NCBI GenBank assembly: GCA_900660155.1
Contig: CABFPE010000041.1
Span: 1,522,354 to 1,586,353, forward strand
From: Hofstenia miamia
Lineage: Eukaryota > Xenacoelomorpha > Acoela > Hofsteniidae
Direction of reading: 5' to 3'
Length of the DNA: 64,000 nt
In this document: in pieces, positions 11,085 through 20,548 of the stretch
How the letters are laid out: every line of letters starts with the position of its first letter
Position numbering within the stretch: the stretch's first letter is position 1
Translations under genes and position numbers: made by a program
The notes under the pieces: model-generated
What the model saw: the letters and a program-made list of their open reading frames with translations, nothing else
Databases searched by the model: none
Told to the model about the DNA's origin: nothing

Positions 11085-12086
11085 AATGTCCTCTCATTGG
11101 CCGCGATTTCCTCTTTAAAGACAGTCGATTGCGCTCTCCGCTCCGCACTTAGAAACGTCACTGACTCAAACATCAATAAAGACGACGAACACTGCAAACT
11201 TGTAGCACCATTTTTGGCCCTCAGTCGAGATGAATTATTTTCATTGCATTCATTTCTTAAGGATCACACGCATACGTCCCTTACACCTAACTCGCGCGAA
11301 CAAGAAGTCACTGACGCTTTTTTGCATTCAACAGCATCAAGAAATAAACCTATTACTCGCTCTCCAAGAAAACCTCGCAAGATCAAAACAGGTACTAATT
11401 TTTTAATTTTAGGTAGCTCCATGTTTAGGAAATTACGATCCAAAAACATAATCAGAAACAAAGAGGTCTCCGTGCACTCGTATCCCGGTGCATGCATATC
11501 TGAGCTTCAACAGACATTGGAACTCTACCCGCAAACAAAAATTAAAACAGTTTTCGTACAAATTGGAAGAAATGATATTCTCAAGAACCCAACCAACTAC
11601 GAAGCTAAGTTTACTGATCTTATTAAAATAATTAACCATATTTTTAGTCCTACTAAGATTTTTCTTAGTGAAATCCCACCTTTTTGCAACAGCCTGCTTC
11701 AAGGCAACAATGAAGTAGTAAAAGTCAATAAAATTATTTCTAACTTATCAGAAAAATTAAAATTTTCAGTATTTAAATTATTTTCACAATTTTGTTTAGG
11801 TCCAAAAGTCGTTAACAGTCGTCTCTTTTCAAAAGACGGCATTCATTTCTCACAGAATGGAATTGGAAAATTTGTATCCATCATTAAATCCTTCTTCGAG
11901 CCTCCATCTTGTCGCACAATTCAATTCCTCAAAGCAATGCCGACAAATAACAGAGTCTTTGAAAGCTTTGCACCTCGATTTTTGCCGCCTTTCGCTAGCA
12001 ACCTGCCGCACCACCCGCTTGCTCGCCCGTCCAGGGTATATAAATCATACGCTGCTGCACTTTATAACAATGCACCGCCTTACTAA
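11085..12086 (+). CDS. ORF1 with SGNH/GDSL esterase domain, 5'-truncated
   Basis: This is the ORF1 protein of the young CR1-like element. The domain has the SGNH-hydrolase blocks in order. Numbering residues from codon 11043, these are LGSSM (nucleophile block, S126), PGA (G149), GRNDI (GxND block, N177) and DGIH (catalytic D265 and H268). An esterase of this kind is known in ORF1 of CR1-like elements; its substrate is not settled. Upstream is a basic linker (RSPRKPRKIK), and the C-terminal 60 residues are rich in proline and basic residues. The frame is open from 11043, but 11043-11084 belongs to the interrupted older element and that first codon is TTG. The first in-frame ATG is codon 127, inside the nucleophile block, so the true N-terminus is missing and this copy probably cannot make ORF1p by itself. 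Confidence 0.8.
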   Translation, partial: NVLSLAAISSLKTVDCALRSALRNVTDSNINKDDEHCKLVAPFLALSRDELFSLHSFLKDHTHTSLTPNSREQEVTDAFLHSTASRNKPITRSPRKPRKIKTGTNFLILGSSMFRKLRSKNIIRNKEVSVHSYPGACISELQQTLELYPQTKIKTVFVQIGRNDILKNPTNYEAKFTDLIKIINHIFSPTKIFLSEIPPFCNSLLQGNNEVVKVNKIISNLSEKLKFSVFKLFSQFCLGPKVVNSRLFSKDGIHFSQNGIGKFVSIIKSFFEPPSCRTIQFLKAMPTNNRVFESFAPRFLPPFASNLPHHPLARPSRVYKSYAAALYNNAPPY

Positions 12087-12175
12087 TTCATTCACCGCAA
12101 ATTGCTCTAACTCTGAAGTCACCGCCACCATCATAAGCGATCTACTTCAACAGCTAAGATACTTTTTTATTAGCT

Positions 12176-15100
12176 ATGTCGTGTGAATTATTATATTTTT
12201 GTTTACTGACGCCCAGGCTATGGAAAAATTACTATAACCCTAAATTCAAATTGAAACTCAAATTTGGTTTCAAAGTAAAATTATTACTCTTTACTTATAT
12301 TTTCCTTATTTCGACATTCAAATCTAATGAGGATGTCTCGCTCTTACCAGTACAGTTTTACTTCAATACATATAACTCAACTATTCGCTATTCAAAAACA
12401 GCTTTAACTTTCTTAACCAGACGCATTTGTATTATCATAATCGAATTAAAAAACTCATTTATTTCTCTCATAATTTTCCTATTATTAGCAGTATATGGTA
12501 TTGAGACTAATCCCGGTCCGATTTTAAATTTTGAATCATACATCAAAAAATTGAATACCGGCTCAGATATTGTGAATTACATACATTTAAATTTTCAGAA
12601 TCTAAGTATTAAAAATTTCGAATATAGGGAATTCGTTTCAAATACTAAAAATGATTTAATTCTCGCAATTTCTGAAACTTGGCTAAAGATTGACGATCTA
12701 GATAGCACATGGTCTGTTAATGAAAATTTTGCACTATTTAGAAAGGATAGAGTTTTGAACAATATGTTAGGAAAATCAAAAGGTGGAGGTGTATTACTTT
12801 TAGTTCCAAAGTCATTCAATCCCAAAATACGCAACGATATTAAAAGTCCTAACACATCAAATTTTGACAGTCTATGGGTTGAAATTACTAATCCAATTAA
12901 AAATTCTAGATTTCAAAAACAATTATTAAATGTATCATACTGTCCGCATAAGAAATTTGCCAATTTTTTTATTCAACAACTAGAAGAAGAATTATCACTT
13001 GCCTGTTCTGAAAATAAAGATTTAGTACTTTTCGGAGATTGGAAACTCAATTATTTAAATGCTAATGATCAATGTAAAATGGATTTGTTCTTGAACACAT
13101 TTAATCTTGAATTGACCAATAAAACATTGCCCACTAGAATCACATCATCGAGTAGGACTCTAATTGACTACATTGCATTAGCTGAAAACAATAATACACA
13201 CTTCCAGTACATCTCTTCTGAATGCCCATTCTCGGATCACTGTTTTACATCTATCAAATTTCAAAAGTCTTCTCACTCAACCCCAAAAATTACCACGAAA
13301 TGGATTAAAACTCGTGAAAAGTGTATTGAAAATATTAATAATTTTAAATCATCCCTCTCATCAGAAAATTGGTTTCCTGTATATTCTGCATCAAATATAA
13401 ATGAAATGCTAAAAGATTTCTCAGACATTTTTGAATTTTACCTCAACAGATTTTGCCCTGAAAGGAAAATAATGGTTAAATCCACAACCAAATCCAAAGC
13501 AAACAATACTTTTTCTAACAAACCCTGGATATCTGACACTTGTAAAGCTTTAATTCGCGAAAAGAACAAAGCATATAAACATTTTATAAATTCTCGAACT
13601 AACAAGAACTTTGCTGCCTATAAAAAGGCCAGAAATGCCTCGAATATTGCATCTCGTAGGGCATTCAATGAATTTATCAAAAATGAGTATACGCGTCTTC
13701 CAAATGAAAAGTCAAAATGGAAACTAATAAAAGAAATCACAAATTATAAGCAATCTAAATCAAACTTAATTGATGTGATTAATGATCAAAATGGAAATAA
13801 TCTAACCGACAATTTAGAAATTTCTAATGAATTACACAAGACTTTTGTCAACTTAGGAAATTACAACGGCCCCCTTATTAAATACAAAAACCTCTCACAC
13901 AAAATCTTTACACCTGAATTTAATTTCCGATTCTCAACTACCTATGAAATTATTAAATCGATTCTTAAGCTTAAGTCCAACAAATCAAGTGGTCCCTCAA
14001 ATATCCCCTCTTGGGCTCTTAAAATGACTGCAGATATCATTGCAAGTCCTTTAAATTTCATCTTTAATGAATCTATAAAATGCAATCACTTCCCAGATTA
14101 TCTAAAACTTGCTCACATTACTCCTATTTTTAAGAAAAACGATCCTTCAATTGCCACTAATTATCGACCAATTTCAATTACTTCTCCAATAAGTAAAATA
14201 TTCGAAAGATTATTGCATAACCAAATAATTGAACATTTTAATAAGTATAATTTATTATCGAACACCCAATTTGGATTTCGCAAAAATTTTTCAACAACTG
14301 ATGCACTATTACATGCTACTGAAAAATGGAGAGCATCCCTCGATTCTAATAAATTTGTAGCTATAGCTTGTTTAGATCTCTCAAAAGCCTTTGATTCGAT
14401 TAATCACAACATACTTATTGAAAAACTATCTTACTTAGGATTTTCTTGTAATAGTAAGCAATTGATAACTAGTTACCTTAACCAAAGATTCCAGAGAGTT
14501 AAATTAAACGATATTTTTTCTGATTGGTTACCGGTTTACAATGGGGTGCCTCAAGGAACGATTCTAGGTCCTCTTCTTTTTAGTATTTATGTAAATGACA
14601 TGCAGTCAATAACCAATTGCAATCTAATTCAATATGCCGATGACACCTGCATCTTCAGCGATAATACATCATTGCACTCAGCAGTGGAATCAATAGAATT
14701 CAATTGCAACAAATTGTCAAAATATTTTTCAATGCATAAGTTGATAATTAATGAAGCTAAGACGGAATTTTGTATTTTGCAGCCCAATAAAAATAACTAC
14801 GATGTTTCCAAAATGACTTTGAAAATTAATACTGTTAATGTACCTATTGTAGACACTTTCAAGTACTTAGGCGTAACCATTGACTCAAAGTTAAAGTTCA
14901 ACACTCACATTAACATAACAGTTAGAAAACTAGCTATAGGTATAAAAAGTATGACACTAGTAGTTAAGCAATTACCACCTTGTGCAATTATTCAATTCTT
15001 CCATGCTTTTATCATGAGCCACCTTAATTATGCAAACATCTTATTTACTGATTTAAGTGATGTGCTTTATAGAAAACTTGACATTCAATTAAAATGGGCA

Positions 15101-15505
15101 CTGAATATCTCAGCAAAAAATTCATCGAAAACTAAACATTACATTTCTAGGTCAATTCTCTTTCCAAAACAACTCGTCATTTTAAATACCTTGCTAACAT
15201 TTTTCAAACTAGTAAAAAATCTACCGCCTTATAATTCAATTAAATTCCCGGGATTTGCGTATAAACAGAATTCAAGATCTAAAATTTTTACATGTGTTAA
15301 GTATAAGAAAAAAGTTTTGAAGAAATCTTTCATTAATGTCGCAATTCGAACCTGGAATTCGCTACCTAAAGAAATTAAAAGCATTGAAAAATTGAAACCT
15401 TTTAAAAAGCGTTTAAAAATCTTCCTTAAGCAAAAATATATTTTAGGTACATCATGGTTAGGATTTAAATTTTACAACAATGACTATACGATAACTCGTC
15501 ATTAA
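12176..15505 (+). CDS. ORF2: 2A-like leader, AP-type endonuclease and reverse transcriptase, intact
   Basis: This 1109-residue protein would nick target DNA and reverse-transcribe the element RNA. Residues 1-107 form a leader with two strongly hydrophobic segments (about 34-46 and 84-107), ending in a 2A-like motif YGIETNPGP (107-115). An APE-type endonuclease follows: N139 in HLNFQN, E167 in SETWL, GDWKLN (287-292), D331 in LIDY and the SDH triad (353-355). The reverse transcriptase starts near residue 600 and has NYRPIS, D734 in CLDLSKAFD, NGVPQGTILGPLL (789-801) and Y820-A-D-D823. The C-terminal part ends with the usual WNSLPKEIK-type segment. All expected catalytic residues are present and there is no internal stop. 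The ATG at 12176 starts 89 bp after ORF1 in another frame, so translation would need reinitiation or an internal start. Confidence 0.92.
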   Translation: MSCELLYFCLLTPRLWKNYYNPKFKLKLKFGFKVKLLLFTYIFLISTFKSNEDVSLLPVQFYFNTYNSTIRYSKTALTFLTRRICIIIIELKNSFISLIIFLLLAVYGIETNPGPILNFESYIKKLNTGSDIVNYIHLNFQNLSIKNFEYREFVSNTKNDLILAISETWLKIDDLDSTWSVNENFALFRKDRVLNNMLGKSKGGGVLLLVPKSFNPKIRNDIKSPNTSNFDSLWVEITNPIKNSRFQKQLLNVSYCPHKKFANFFIQQLEEELSLACSENKDLVLFGDWKLNYLNANDQCKMDLFLNTFNLELTNKTLPTRITSSSRTLIDYIALAENNNTHFQYISSECPFSDHCFTSIKFQKSSHSTPKITTKWIKTREKCIENINNFKSSLSSENWFPVYSASNINEMLKDFSDIFEFYLNRFCPERKIMVKSTTKSKANNTFSNKPWISDTCKALIREKNKAYKHFINSRTNKNFAAYKKARNASNIASRRAFNEFIKNEYTRLPNEKSKWKLIKEITNYKQSKSNLIDVINDQNGNNLTDNLEISNELHKTFVNLGNYNGPLIKYKNLSHKIFTPEFNFRFSTTYEIIKSILKLKSNKSSGPSNIPSWALKMTADIIASPLNFIFNESIKCNHFPDYLKLAHITPIFKKNDPSIATNYRPISITSPISKIFERLLHNQIIEHFNKYNLLSNTQFGFRKNFSTTDALLHATEKWRASLDSNKFVAIACLDLSKAFDSINHNILIEKLSYLGFSCNSKQLITSYLNQRFQRVKLNDIFSDWLPVYNGVPQGTILGPLLFSIYVNDMQSITNCNLIQYADDTCIFSDNTSLHSAVESIEFNCNKLSKYFSMHKLIINEAKTEFCILQPNKNNYDVSKMTLKINTVNVPIVDTFKYLGVTIDSKLKFNTHINITVRKLAIGIKSMTLVVKQLPPCAIIQFFHAFIMSHLNYANILFTDLSDVLYRKLDIQLKWALNISAKNSSKTKHYISRSILFPKQLVILNTLLTFFKLVKNLPPYNSIKFPGFAYKQNSRSKIFTCVKYKKKVLKKSFINVAIRTWNSLPKEIKSIEKLKPFKKRLKIFLKQKYILGTSWLGFKFYNNDYTITRH
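12497..12520 (+). other. 2A-like ribosome-skipping motif in ORF2 (GIETNPGP)
   Basis: Codons 108-115 of ORF2 encode GIETNPGP, directly after a hydrophobic run (SLIIFLLLAVY). Classical 2A peptides end in D-[VI]-E-x-N-P-G/P, with ribosome skipping between the last G and P. Here all positions match except the aspartate, which is glycine. 2A-like sequences at the start of ORF2 are known in some metazoan CR1-like elements. Skipping would free a roughly 114-residue hydrophobic peptide from the endonuclease/reverse transcriptase. The Asp-to-Gly change may weaken or abolish the activity. Confidence 0.7.
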
Positions 15506-15663
15506 AATAGCAATATAAAGTAATTCATCCATAGCCTGTAAGAATTGTTACTTTTTGTAATGTATGTTGATTTGTAGATTGGTTACTTTTTTGTAATTTA
15601 TGACGCTATTCAGATAAATTATCAGTTATTGAATTGTAAACATTTATCTGAATATAGAATCTC

Positions 15664-15686
15664 TTATCTTATCTTATCTTATCTTA
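15664..15686 (+). repeat. (TTATC)n 3' tail of the young CR1-like element
   Basis: Four TTATC units plus TTA close the element. Short tandem 3' tails instead of poly-A are characteristic of CR1-like and related non-LTR elements and mark where reverse transcription primes. Confidence 0.8.
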
Positions 15687-15689
15687 AAT

Positions 15690-16190
15690 TAAGTTTCAAA
15701 TAAAACAGGTCGAGTCTTTTAAATACCTTGGAATTATTTTTGACAGAATTCTAAATTTTGAAGAACAACTAAATCATGTTATTAGAAAAATAGCCATATC
15801 GATAAAAGCAATTAACTTAGTTTCTCAAAAACTCCAATTAATATATGCTCTAATATTAAGTCATTTCAACTATACCCACATACTCTACACAGACATAAAC
15901 CAAAAATTTCTCAGGAAATTCCAAGTGCTACCAAATTGGGCTATCAAAGTAGAAGTAATTAATCATAGATTTAATAAGAATAATGAATATAATATAGAAA
16001 AATTTCAAAATTATTTCTACAAACTTATTTGTAAGCACAGCTATAAATATGTGGAATGAATTACCAAAATATATCAAATAAATGAATAGCTTAAAAAGCT
16101 TTATGATTTATATTAAAAAATACTTTTACGTCTTTAAACCTCTTCTACATGAGTTTTTTAGTCAAGTCGAAAAAAATATTTAAATTTTAA
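15690..16190 (+). pseudogene. Older CR1-like ORF2 relic, 3' part
   Basis: The interrupted older reverse transcriptase resumes here with VESFKYLGIIFDRILNFEEQ, parallel to VDTFKYLGVTIDSKLKFNTH in the intact ORF2. It continues through LSHFNYTHILYTD and a WNELPKYIK-type block to a lysine-rich C-terminus near 16140. Several frameshifts and stops show it is dead. It lines up with the relic at 10440-11084 once the young insertion is removed. Confidence 0.8.
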
Positions 16191-16396
16191 TTTTAGATGC
16201 TCAAGCAAACATCTAAAAATTTACAAACTCATTATACTAATATTGTACTTGGGCCTGCGTTTTTGTGTTTTTTGCAATGTGGCAACACTAAGGGCAAATT
16301 CAAGCATTTCGTTTGAAAATAAAGTATAGATAAAAACATTTGGTTAATTGTAAAAAATGCATTTACTGTAAAATTACAGAGAAATGATAAAAGAAT

Positions 16397-16676
16397 GCAA
16401 ATTAAAGAGGGTGAAGATCTTTGAAGCAGTTTTTTATTTATTTAGGCACAAGAATTCTTCACACATACAATATTTCACCTTCACAATTTCCTTACAGCTA
16501 AGTAATAGATATCTTCCCTTTTCAGGGGTAATTTCTGTCGAATGTATTGTTTCATAATTTCCAAAAGATTTATTAGCACTAGTTGCTGTCGGTGAAATTC
16601 TGAAAATGAAGGGGTCTACGTTCTCTCTAATCAGTGTCATGAGCCCATTTAACGTAATGAATATATTATGTTTCAA
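16397..16676 (-). pseudogene. piggyBac transposase C-terminal cysteine-rich tail
   Basis: The minus strand reads EKGRYLLLSCKEIVKVKYCM then CEEFLCLNK. After a one-base frame shift it continues KNCFKDLHPL and a stop near 16400. A C-terminal cysteine-rich zinc-binding tail ending LCL...NCFxxxH is typical of piggyBac transposases, where it binds the element ends. The DDD catalytic core is absent because of the internal deletion. Confidence 0.6.
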
Positions 16677-17051
16677 ATCTACAATACATACTACAATATC
16701 TCTACCTCCATCCGGCCATAGAATAGTGAAATCAAATTAGAAATGCTACATTATAATTTCAACACATAATTGCAAGAGCCTTCATTTTCCATAGTGTTGC
16801 CAAATGTCAACAAACCTAATTAGTCATTCCATATTTCTTGTGAGGAGCTGCTTGAATTCAGCGCTATGATAGCTATGGTTGAATATCTAATTCTGAGGTC
16901 ATCGCTGAAGCACTGAGAAATTCGTTTAGAAATAAAGCTTCTGCGGCTACAGAGTGTATTTATAATAACATCTCATTGGGCAAGTATGATAAGAATTTGT
17001 AATGTATTGTATGTGGAGTTAATTGCTTATGAATAATTTGAATTCTCAAGT

Positions 17052-17071
17052 GTGTTGCCATATGGCAACAC
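17052..17071. repeat. Perfect 20-bp palindrome at a piggyBac end
   Basis: GTGTTGCCATATGGCAACAC is fully self-complementary and lies 14 bases inside the TTAA-flanked end. By analogy with the palindromic subterminal motif of known piggyBac elements it is probably a transposase binding site. Partial copies of GTGTTGCC / GGCAACAC occur at 16279-16288 and about 16793. Confidence 0.75.
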
Positions 17072-17089
17072 TATGCAGAAGAGGGTTAA

Positions 17090-17848
17090 TATAAAAATAC
17101 TGAAATGGCGAGACTATAAATTGTACAATCCTGATTATTCTATTAATAGAAACTAACATCTCCATAACCCAAGTTAATTAACATTATTATTTGTAAATAT
17201 TCCTTGGTTTGTTTTATAATATTTTGTTTGTATTCCTTTTCTTGACGCTTTCAGAATTGTTATCAGTATTCTTCTTACTTTTTTAGAAGATCATGAAGTC
17301 CTTTGATACATTACAGCATATCTTGAGATTTGTGCTTCTGCTTGTCATAAAAATATTATTTGGTCATGAATAACAATTTCTCGTCAATATGTACATAACA
17401 GGCTTGTCCATGATTTAAATTTTTGATTTCCTCATAATTACACAAAGTATCCTTAGGCCACCCACAACAAATCATATGTATGTATAACTATGCCAACTAA
17501 GTTTGCTTACTGGTATTTCACCATGTGTCCTTTTCAATGTATCTTCACTGCATATGCATACCATATCTTTTGAGTCAAAATTGCGCGATTTCATAGGACA
17601 GACAAGAAATAGCATTTTGGTGCCGCTACTGCATCAGAAATGGAGTTTTTTTTTCAAATTTCGTACTGAGTACTGCAACATTAATGAATTTACCATTGTA
17701 TATTTTGTTAAGTGTGTTATTAAATTTTCAAATAGTTGTCGATGCATTTAGACTCTTTAGTAATTTGTAGCGTGCGTCCATGTGATTGGATCCTTATTTT
17801 TGAGTACTTGAGTGGCATTTTTTGATGGATTAAGTTAAGAAGCAAAAA

Positions 17849-17885
<37 letters not shown>

Positions 17886-18353
17886 TATATAGGCCTATAT
17901 ATAAATATACTGGCGCTGTATAAAATNNNNNNNNNNNNNNNNNNNNNNNNNNNNNNNNNNNNNNNNNNNNNNNNNNNNNNNNNNNNNNNNNNNNNNNNNN
18001 NNNNNNNNNNNNNNNNNNNNNNNNNNNNNNNNNNNNNNNNNNNNNNNNNNNNNNNNNNNNNNNNNNNNNNNNNNNNNNNNNNNNNNNNNNNNNNNNNNNN
18101 NNNNNNNNNNNNNNNNNNNNNNNNNNNNNNNNNNNNNNNNNNNNNNNNNNNNNNNNNNNNNNNNNNNNNNNNNNNNNNNNNNNNNNNNNNNNNNNNNNNN
18201 NNNNNNNNNNNNNNNNNNNNNNNNNNNNNNNNNNNNNNNNNNNNNNNNNNNNNNNNNNNNNNNNNNNNNNNNNNNNNNNNNNNNNNNNNNNNNNNNNNNN
18301 NNNNNNNNNNNNNNNNNNNNNNNNNNNNNNNNNNNNNNNNNNNNNNNNNNNNN

Positions 18354-18388
<35 letters not shown>

Positions 18389-19261
18389 AATCAAATCGCT
18401 CCCGATTGTAATTTAAAACTTCATCTCGATCTCAAGCAGACCTAACTCCGGTCTCCCGCACCCTGGTTTAAATACGCGCCTGCCCGAACACTAGTCAGTT
18501 TAAATATTGACAGATAGGAATTGACACCAATCCATAACTAAATCAATTAGAAAAGCGATGAGGTACATCTTTTACGGGTCACACTAAATTTTCAAGCATT
18601 TAAATTTATGCATCCAAAGTATTATGTTTTTGACAATTGTGTTTACTCACCTTTTGAAGAAAGGGGTGTGATCGATGCTTCTTCGCCACTTAACTTAATT
18701 AATTTATTCCTCGTATCAATTTCGAATATTAAAAATTCCGGAAGGCATCTCTATCATACAACAAATTTGATAACAACTATTCGCTAGTCTAGACAATAGC
18801 AATGGGCTGTAAATAGAGGGGTATTTGAAAAGACACGTTCATTGAATACTCACAAACAAAATTGCACAAGTTCAGAACTTCAATATTTCGGAGTAGTAAT
18901 CAAATTACATGCGCATTGGATTCACAAAAATATCTATTATAATGAATAAAAATTATTGGCAAATAAATATATTTACAAAATAGAATATAATTATGTTACA
19001 GTAAATATAGAAATATTCATATAACATTTGCACTTAAATGAACGTCTTGAGTTTTTTGAAAACTTCATCGAAGACATGTTCCAGAATGTAGTCTATTCTC
19101 TTCGTATCCCGTATTAATTTAAAGTTGCAATAATCTGTTCTTTAACATTCTAATTTGTTGACAAAAGTTTATGAAATTTTATTTGGATGCTAAATTGAAG
19201 TATGCTAAGTGAAAAATTTTACCTCCTCATGAAATCTAGAAGTTAAATTTGATAATCACAT
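17090..19261. other. Non-coding region with assembly gap and (TA)n arrays
   Basis: I recognise no gene here. (TA)n arrays at about 17851-17891 and 18354-18386 flank a 427-base run of N. A slightly GC-richer patch at about 18420-18500 has no identifiable feature. Confidence 0.55.
17927..18353. other. Assembly gap (427 N)
   Basis: This is an unresolved stretch of 427 Ns between TA-rich sequences on both sides, so assembly probably failed in the microsatellite. The long minus-strand open frame across it is only an effect of the Ns. Confidence 0.98.
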
Positions 19262-19885
19262 CAATTCGGTTGGCGCAGTAATATGGTGGTCAGCTCCAAT
19301 AAAGATTCTCTTTTGGCGTAGTTACGTATCATAAACATGTAGAGGTATGCTGCTCTGCTAAGAAAACGATATATTCCAGCGTATCCAGTTGCATGTGGTT
19401 GAATAGCTTGAGTTCTTATTCTCAGCTATTGGATAGCTTTTCGATGATTGATAAACTTTTCAGTGAGAGGTGAGGCACCTACAGTAGCACAAAATACTAG
19501 AGGTGTAAATGAGGCATGCTCAATGTCACCTTTCTTTGATACGGGATTATTTCCTCTTTTTCGTCGGCACCGAAGGTATCATTTGAAGGGTTGAATATCC
19601 TCGCATAAAATTATGTGCGTTGACCATAGCTAAAGAATCCACTGCTGAAGCATCAAATTTACTCCCTATCGGCCGCACTTATTGGAGTCTTCATCAGTTA
19701 TTTGTGACATCAATATAAGCTTTTGAGAGTGCTTCGGTCACTAAGTCCCGTAGCATAGTGTGTTGCCTGGAAACAAGTCTACCAGTTGAACACGATAGTA
19801 CATGGGAAATAGTGAAGTCCTTACCACCAAAATATAAACAAAATATTATATTCACGTATTTGGCTCCCCTTATTGTAAATGCCAA
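19262..19885 (-). pseudogene. C-terminal fragment of an invertebrate retroelement polyprotein, copy 2
   Basis: The minus strand starts with GGKDFTISHVLSCSTGRLVS and RQHTMLRDLVTEAL, which resembles the FTVEHALSCxxGGxxxxRHNxLRD segment that follows reverse transcriptase in a group of invertebrate retroelements. It continues, with frameshifts, through SKFDASAVDS, then DIEHASFTPLVFCATVGA, and ends with CNWIRWNISF and GADHHITAP. The FTPLVF and CNWI blocks match the copy at 8440-8794 in the same order. Multiple stops and frame changes make it a pseudogene. The element's clade and the domain's function are not known to me. Confidence 0.6.
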
Positions 19886-20513
19886 AAAAGTAATGTTGGT
19901 AATACTCTGTAGAATTTTGTCAAGATAGGTTATGTAAGGTCTTATTTAATAATAGGAAATATATTCATATGAAGTGTAGTATATTGGCATAGTTAAACAC
20001 CTTAACAAAAGCTTATATTACTGCACTTAATACGTCAATAACCAAAAATACTAACACAATGAAGCACAACAACAAAACATGGATTAAAAATTTACAGTTT
20101 ATTGCTAATTAATGATACTTTTTGAAAAACTGAAATTCATTCCGTAATCTAGAATCAATTTTAGGCATATATTGCTTACAGAGGAAGTGATTGATTAGAT
20201 TTTCAAATGTTATGCCATTTTTATTCATATTATTTCAGTTTGTAAGATACTCTAACTAATGGCATTTTTTCTAGTGATTGGTGAAGAATTTTTAGTATAA
20301 CACTTGACCTAAAAATCACTATACATTAAAAAAGAAATAAGATCAAAGGTAATGAATAGAATTAATAATTATTATTACATTAATATTTTTTAATGCATGC
20401 AGTCTATAGAACTGCAGTCTAGTTAATTGTACATATTTTTTATTAGTAATTTTGTTCTGATAAAGTTCTTCAATCGCAACCAGTCGTATTTATGAAGCTC
20501 AGTACTATAAAAC

Positions 20514-20548
<35 letters not shown>

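Larger units (their letters stand above)
11085..15689 (+). mobile_element. Young CR1-like non-LTR retrotransposon (esterase ORF1, 2A-like ORF2)
   Basis: The element is about 4.6 kb. It holds ORF1 (SGNH esterase), an 89-bp spacer, ORF2 (endonuclease plus reverse transcriptase), a roughly 160-bp 3' UTR and a terminal (TTATC)n tail. It lies inside an older relative: the old reverse transcriptase reading stops at about 11084 and its thumb and C-terminal part resume at about 15690. A simple-repeat 3' end and a truncated 5' end are typical products of target-primed reverse transcription. I could not define a target-site duplication; AAAT occurs at both seams but is too short to count. ORF2 has no stop, so the copy is recent. 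Confidence 0.85.
16250..17085 (-). mobile_element. Internally deleted piggyBac-type element
   Basis: The right end reads GTGTTGCCATATGGCAACAC (17052-17071), then TATGCAGAAGAGGG, immediately followed by TTAA (17086-17089). Seen from outside this is TTAACCC..., the standard piggyBac terminus and target site. The left end (about 16250-16288) has a diverged version, GTGTT...GCAATGTGGCAACAC, in the matching inverted position, but its outermost bases are decayed and no clean TTAA remains. At about 0.84 kb it is far shorter than an autonomous copy and keeps only the 3' end of the transposase gene, on the minus strand. Confidence 0.65.

Noticed and set aside
11264-11702. Two minus-strand frames opposite ORF1
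   Set aside because: They are shadows of the esterase ORF1, whose motif order and catalytic triad establish the coding strand.
12595-12855. Minus-strand frame inside ORF2
   Set aside because: It is a shadow of the intact endonuclease/reverse transcriptase gene.
17720-18394. 224-codon minus-strand open frame
   Set aside because: It is mostly Ns translated as X and flanked by (TA)n; it is not a gene.
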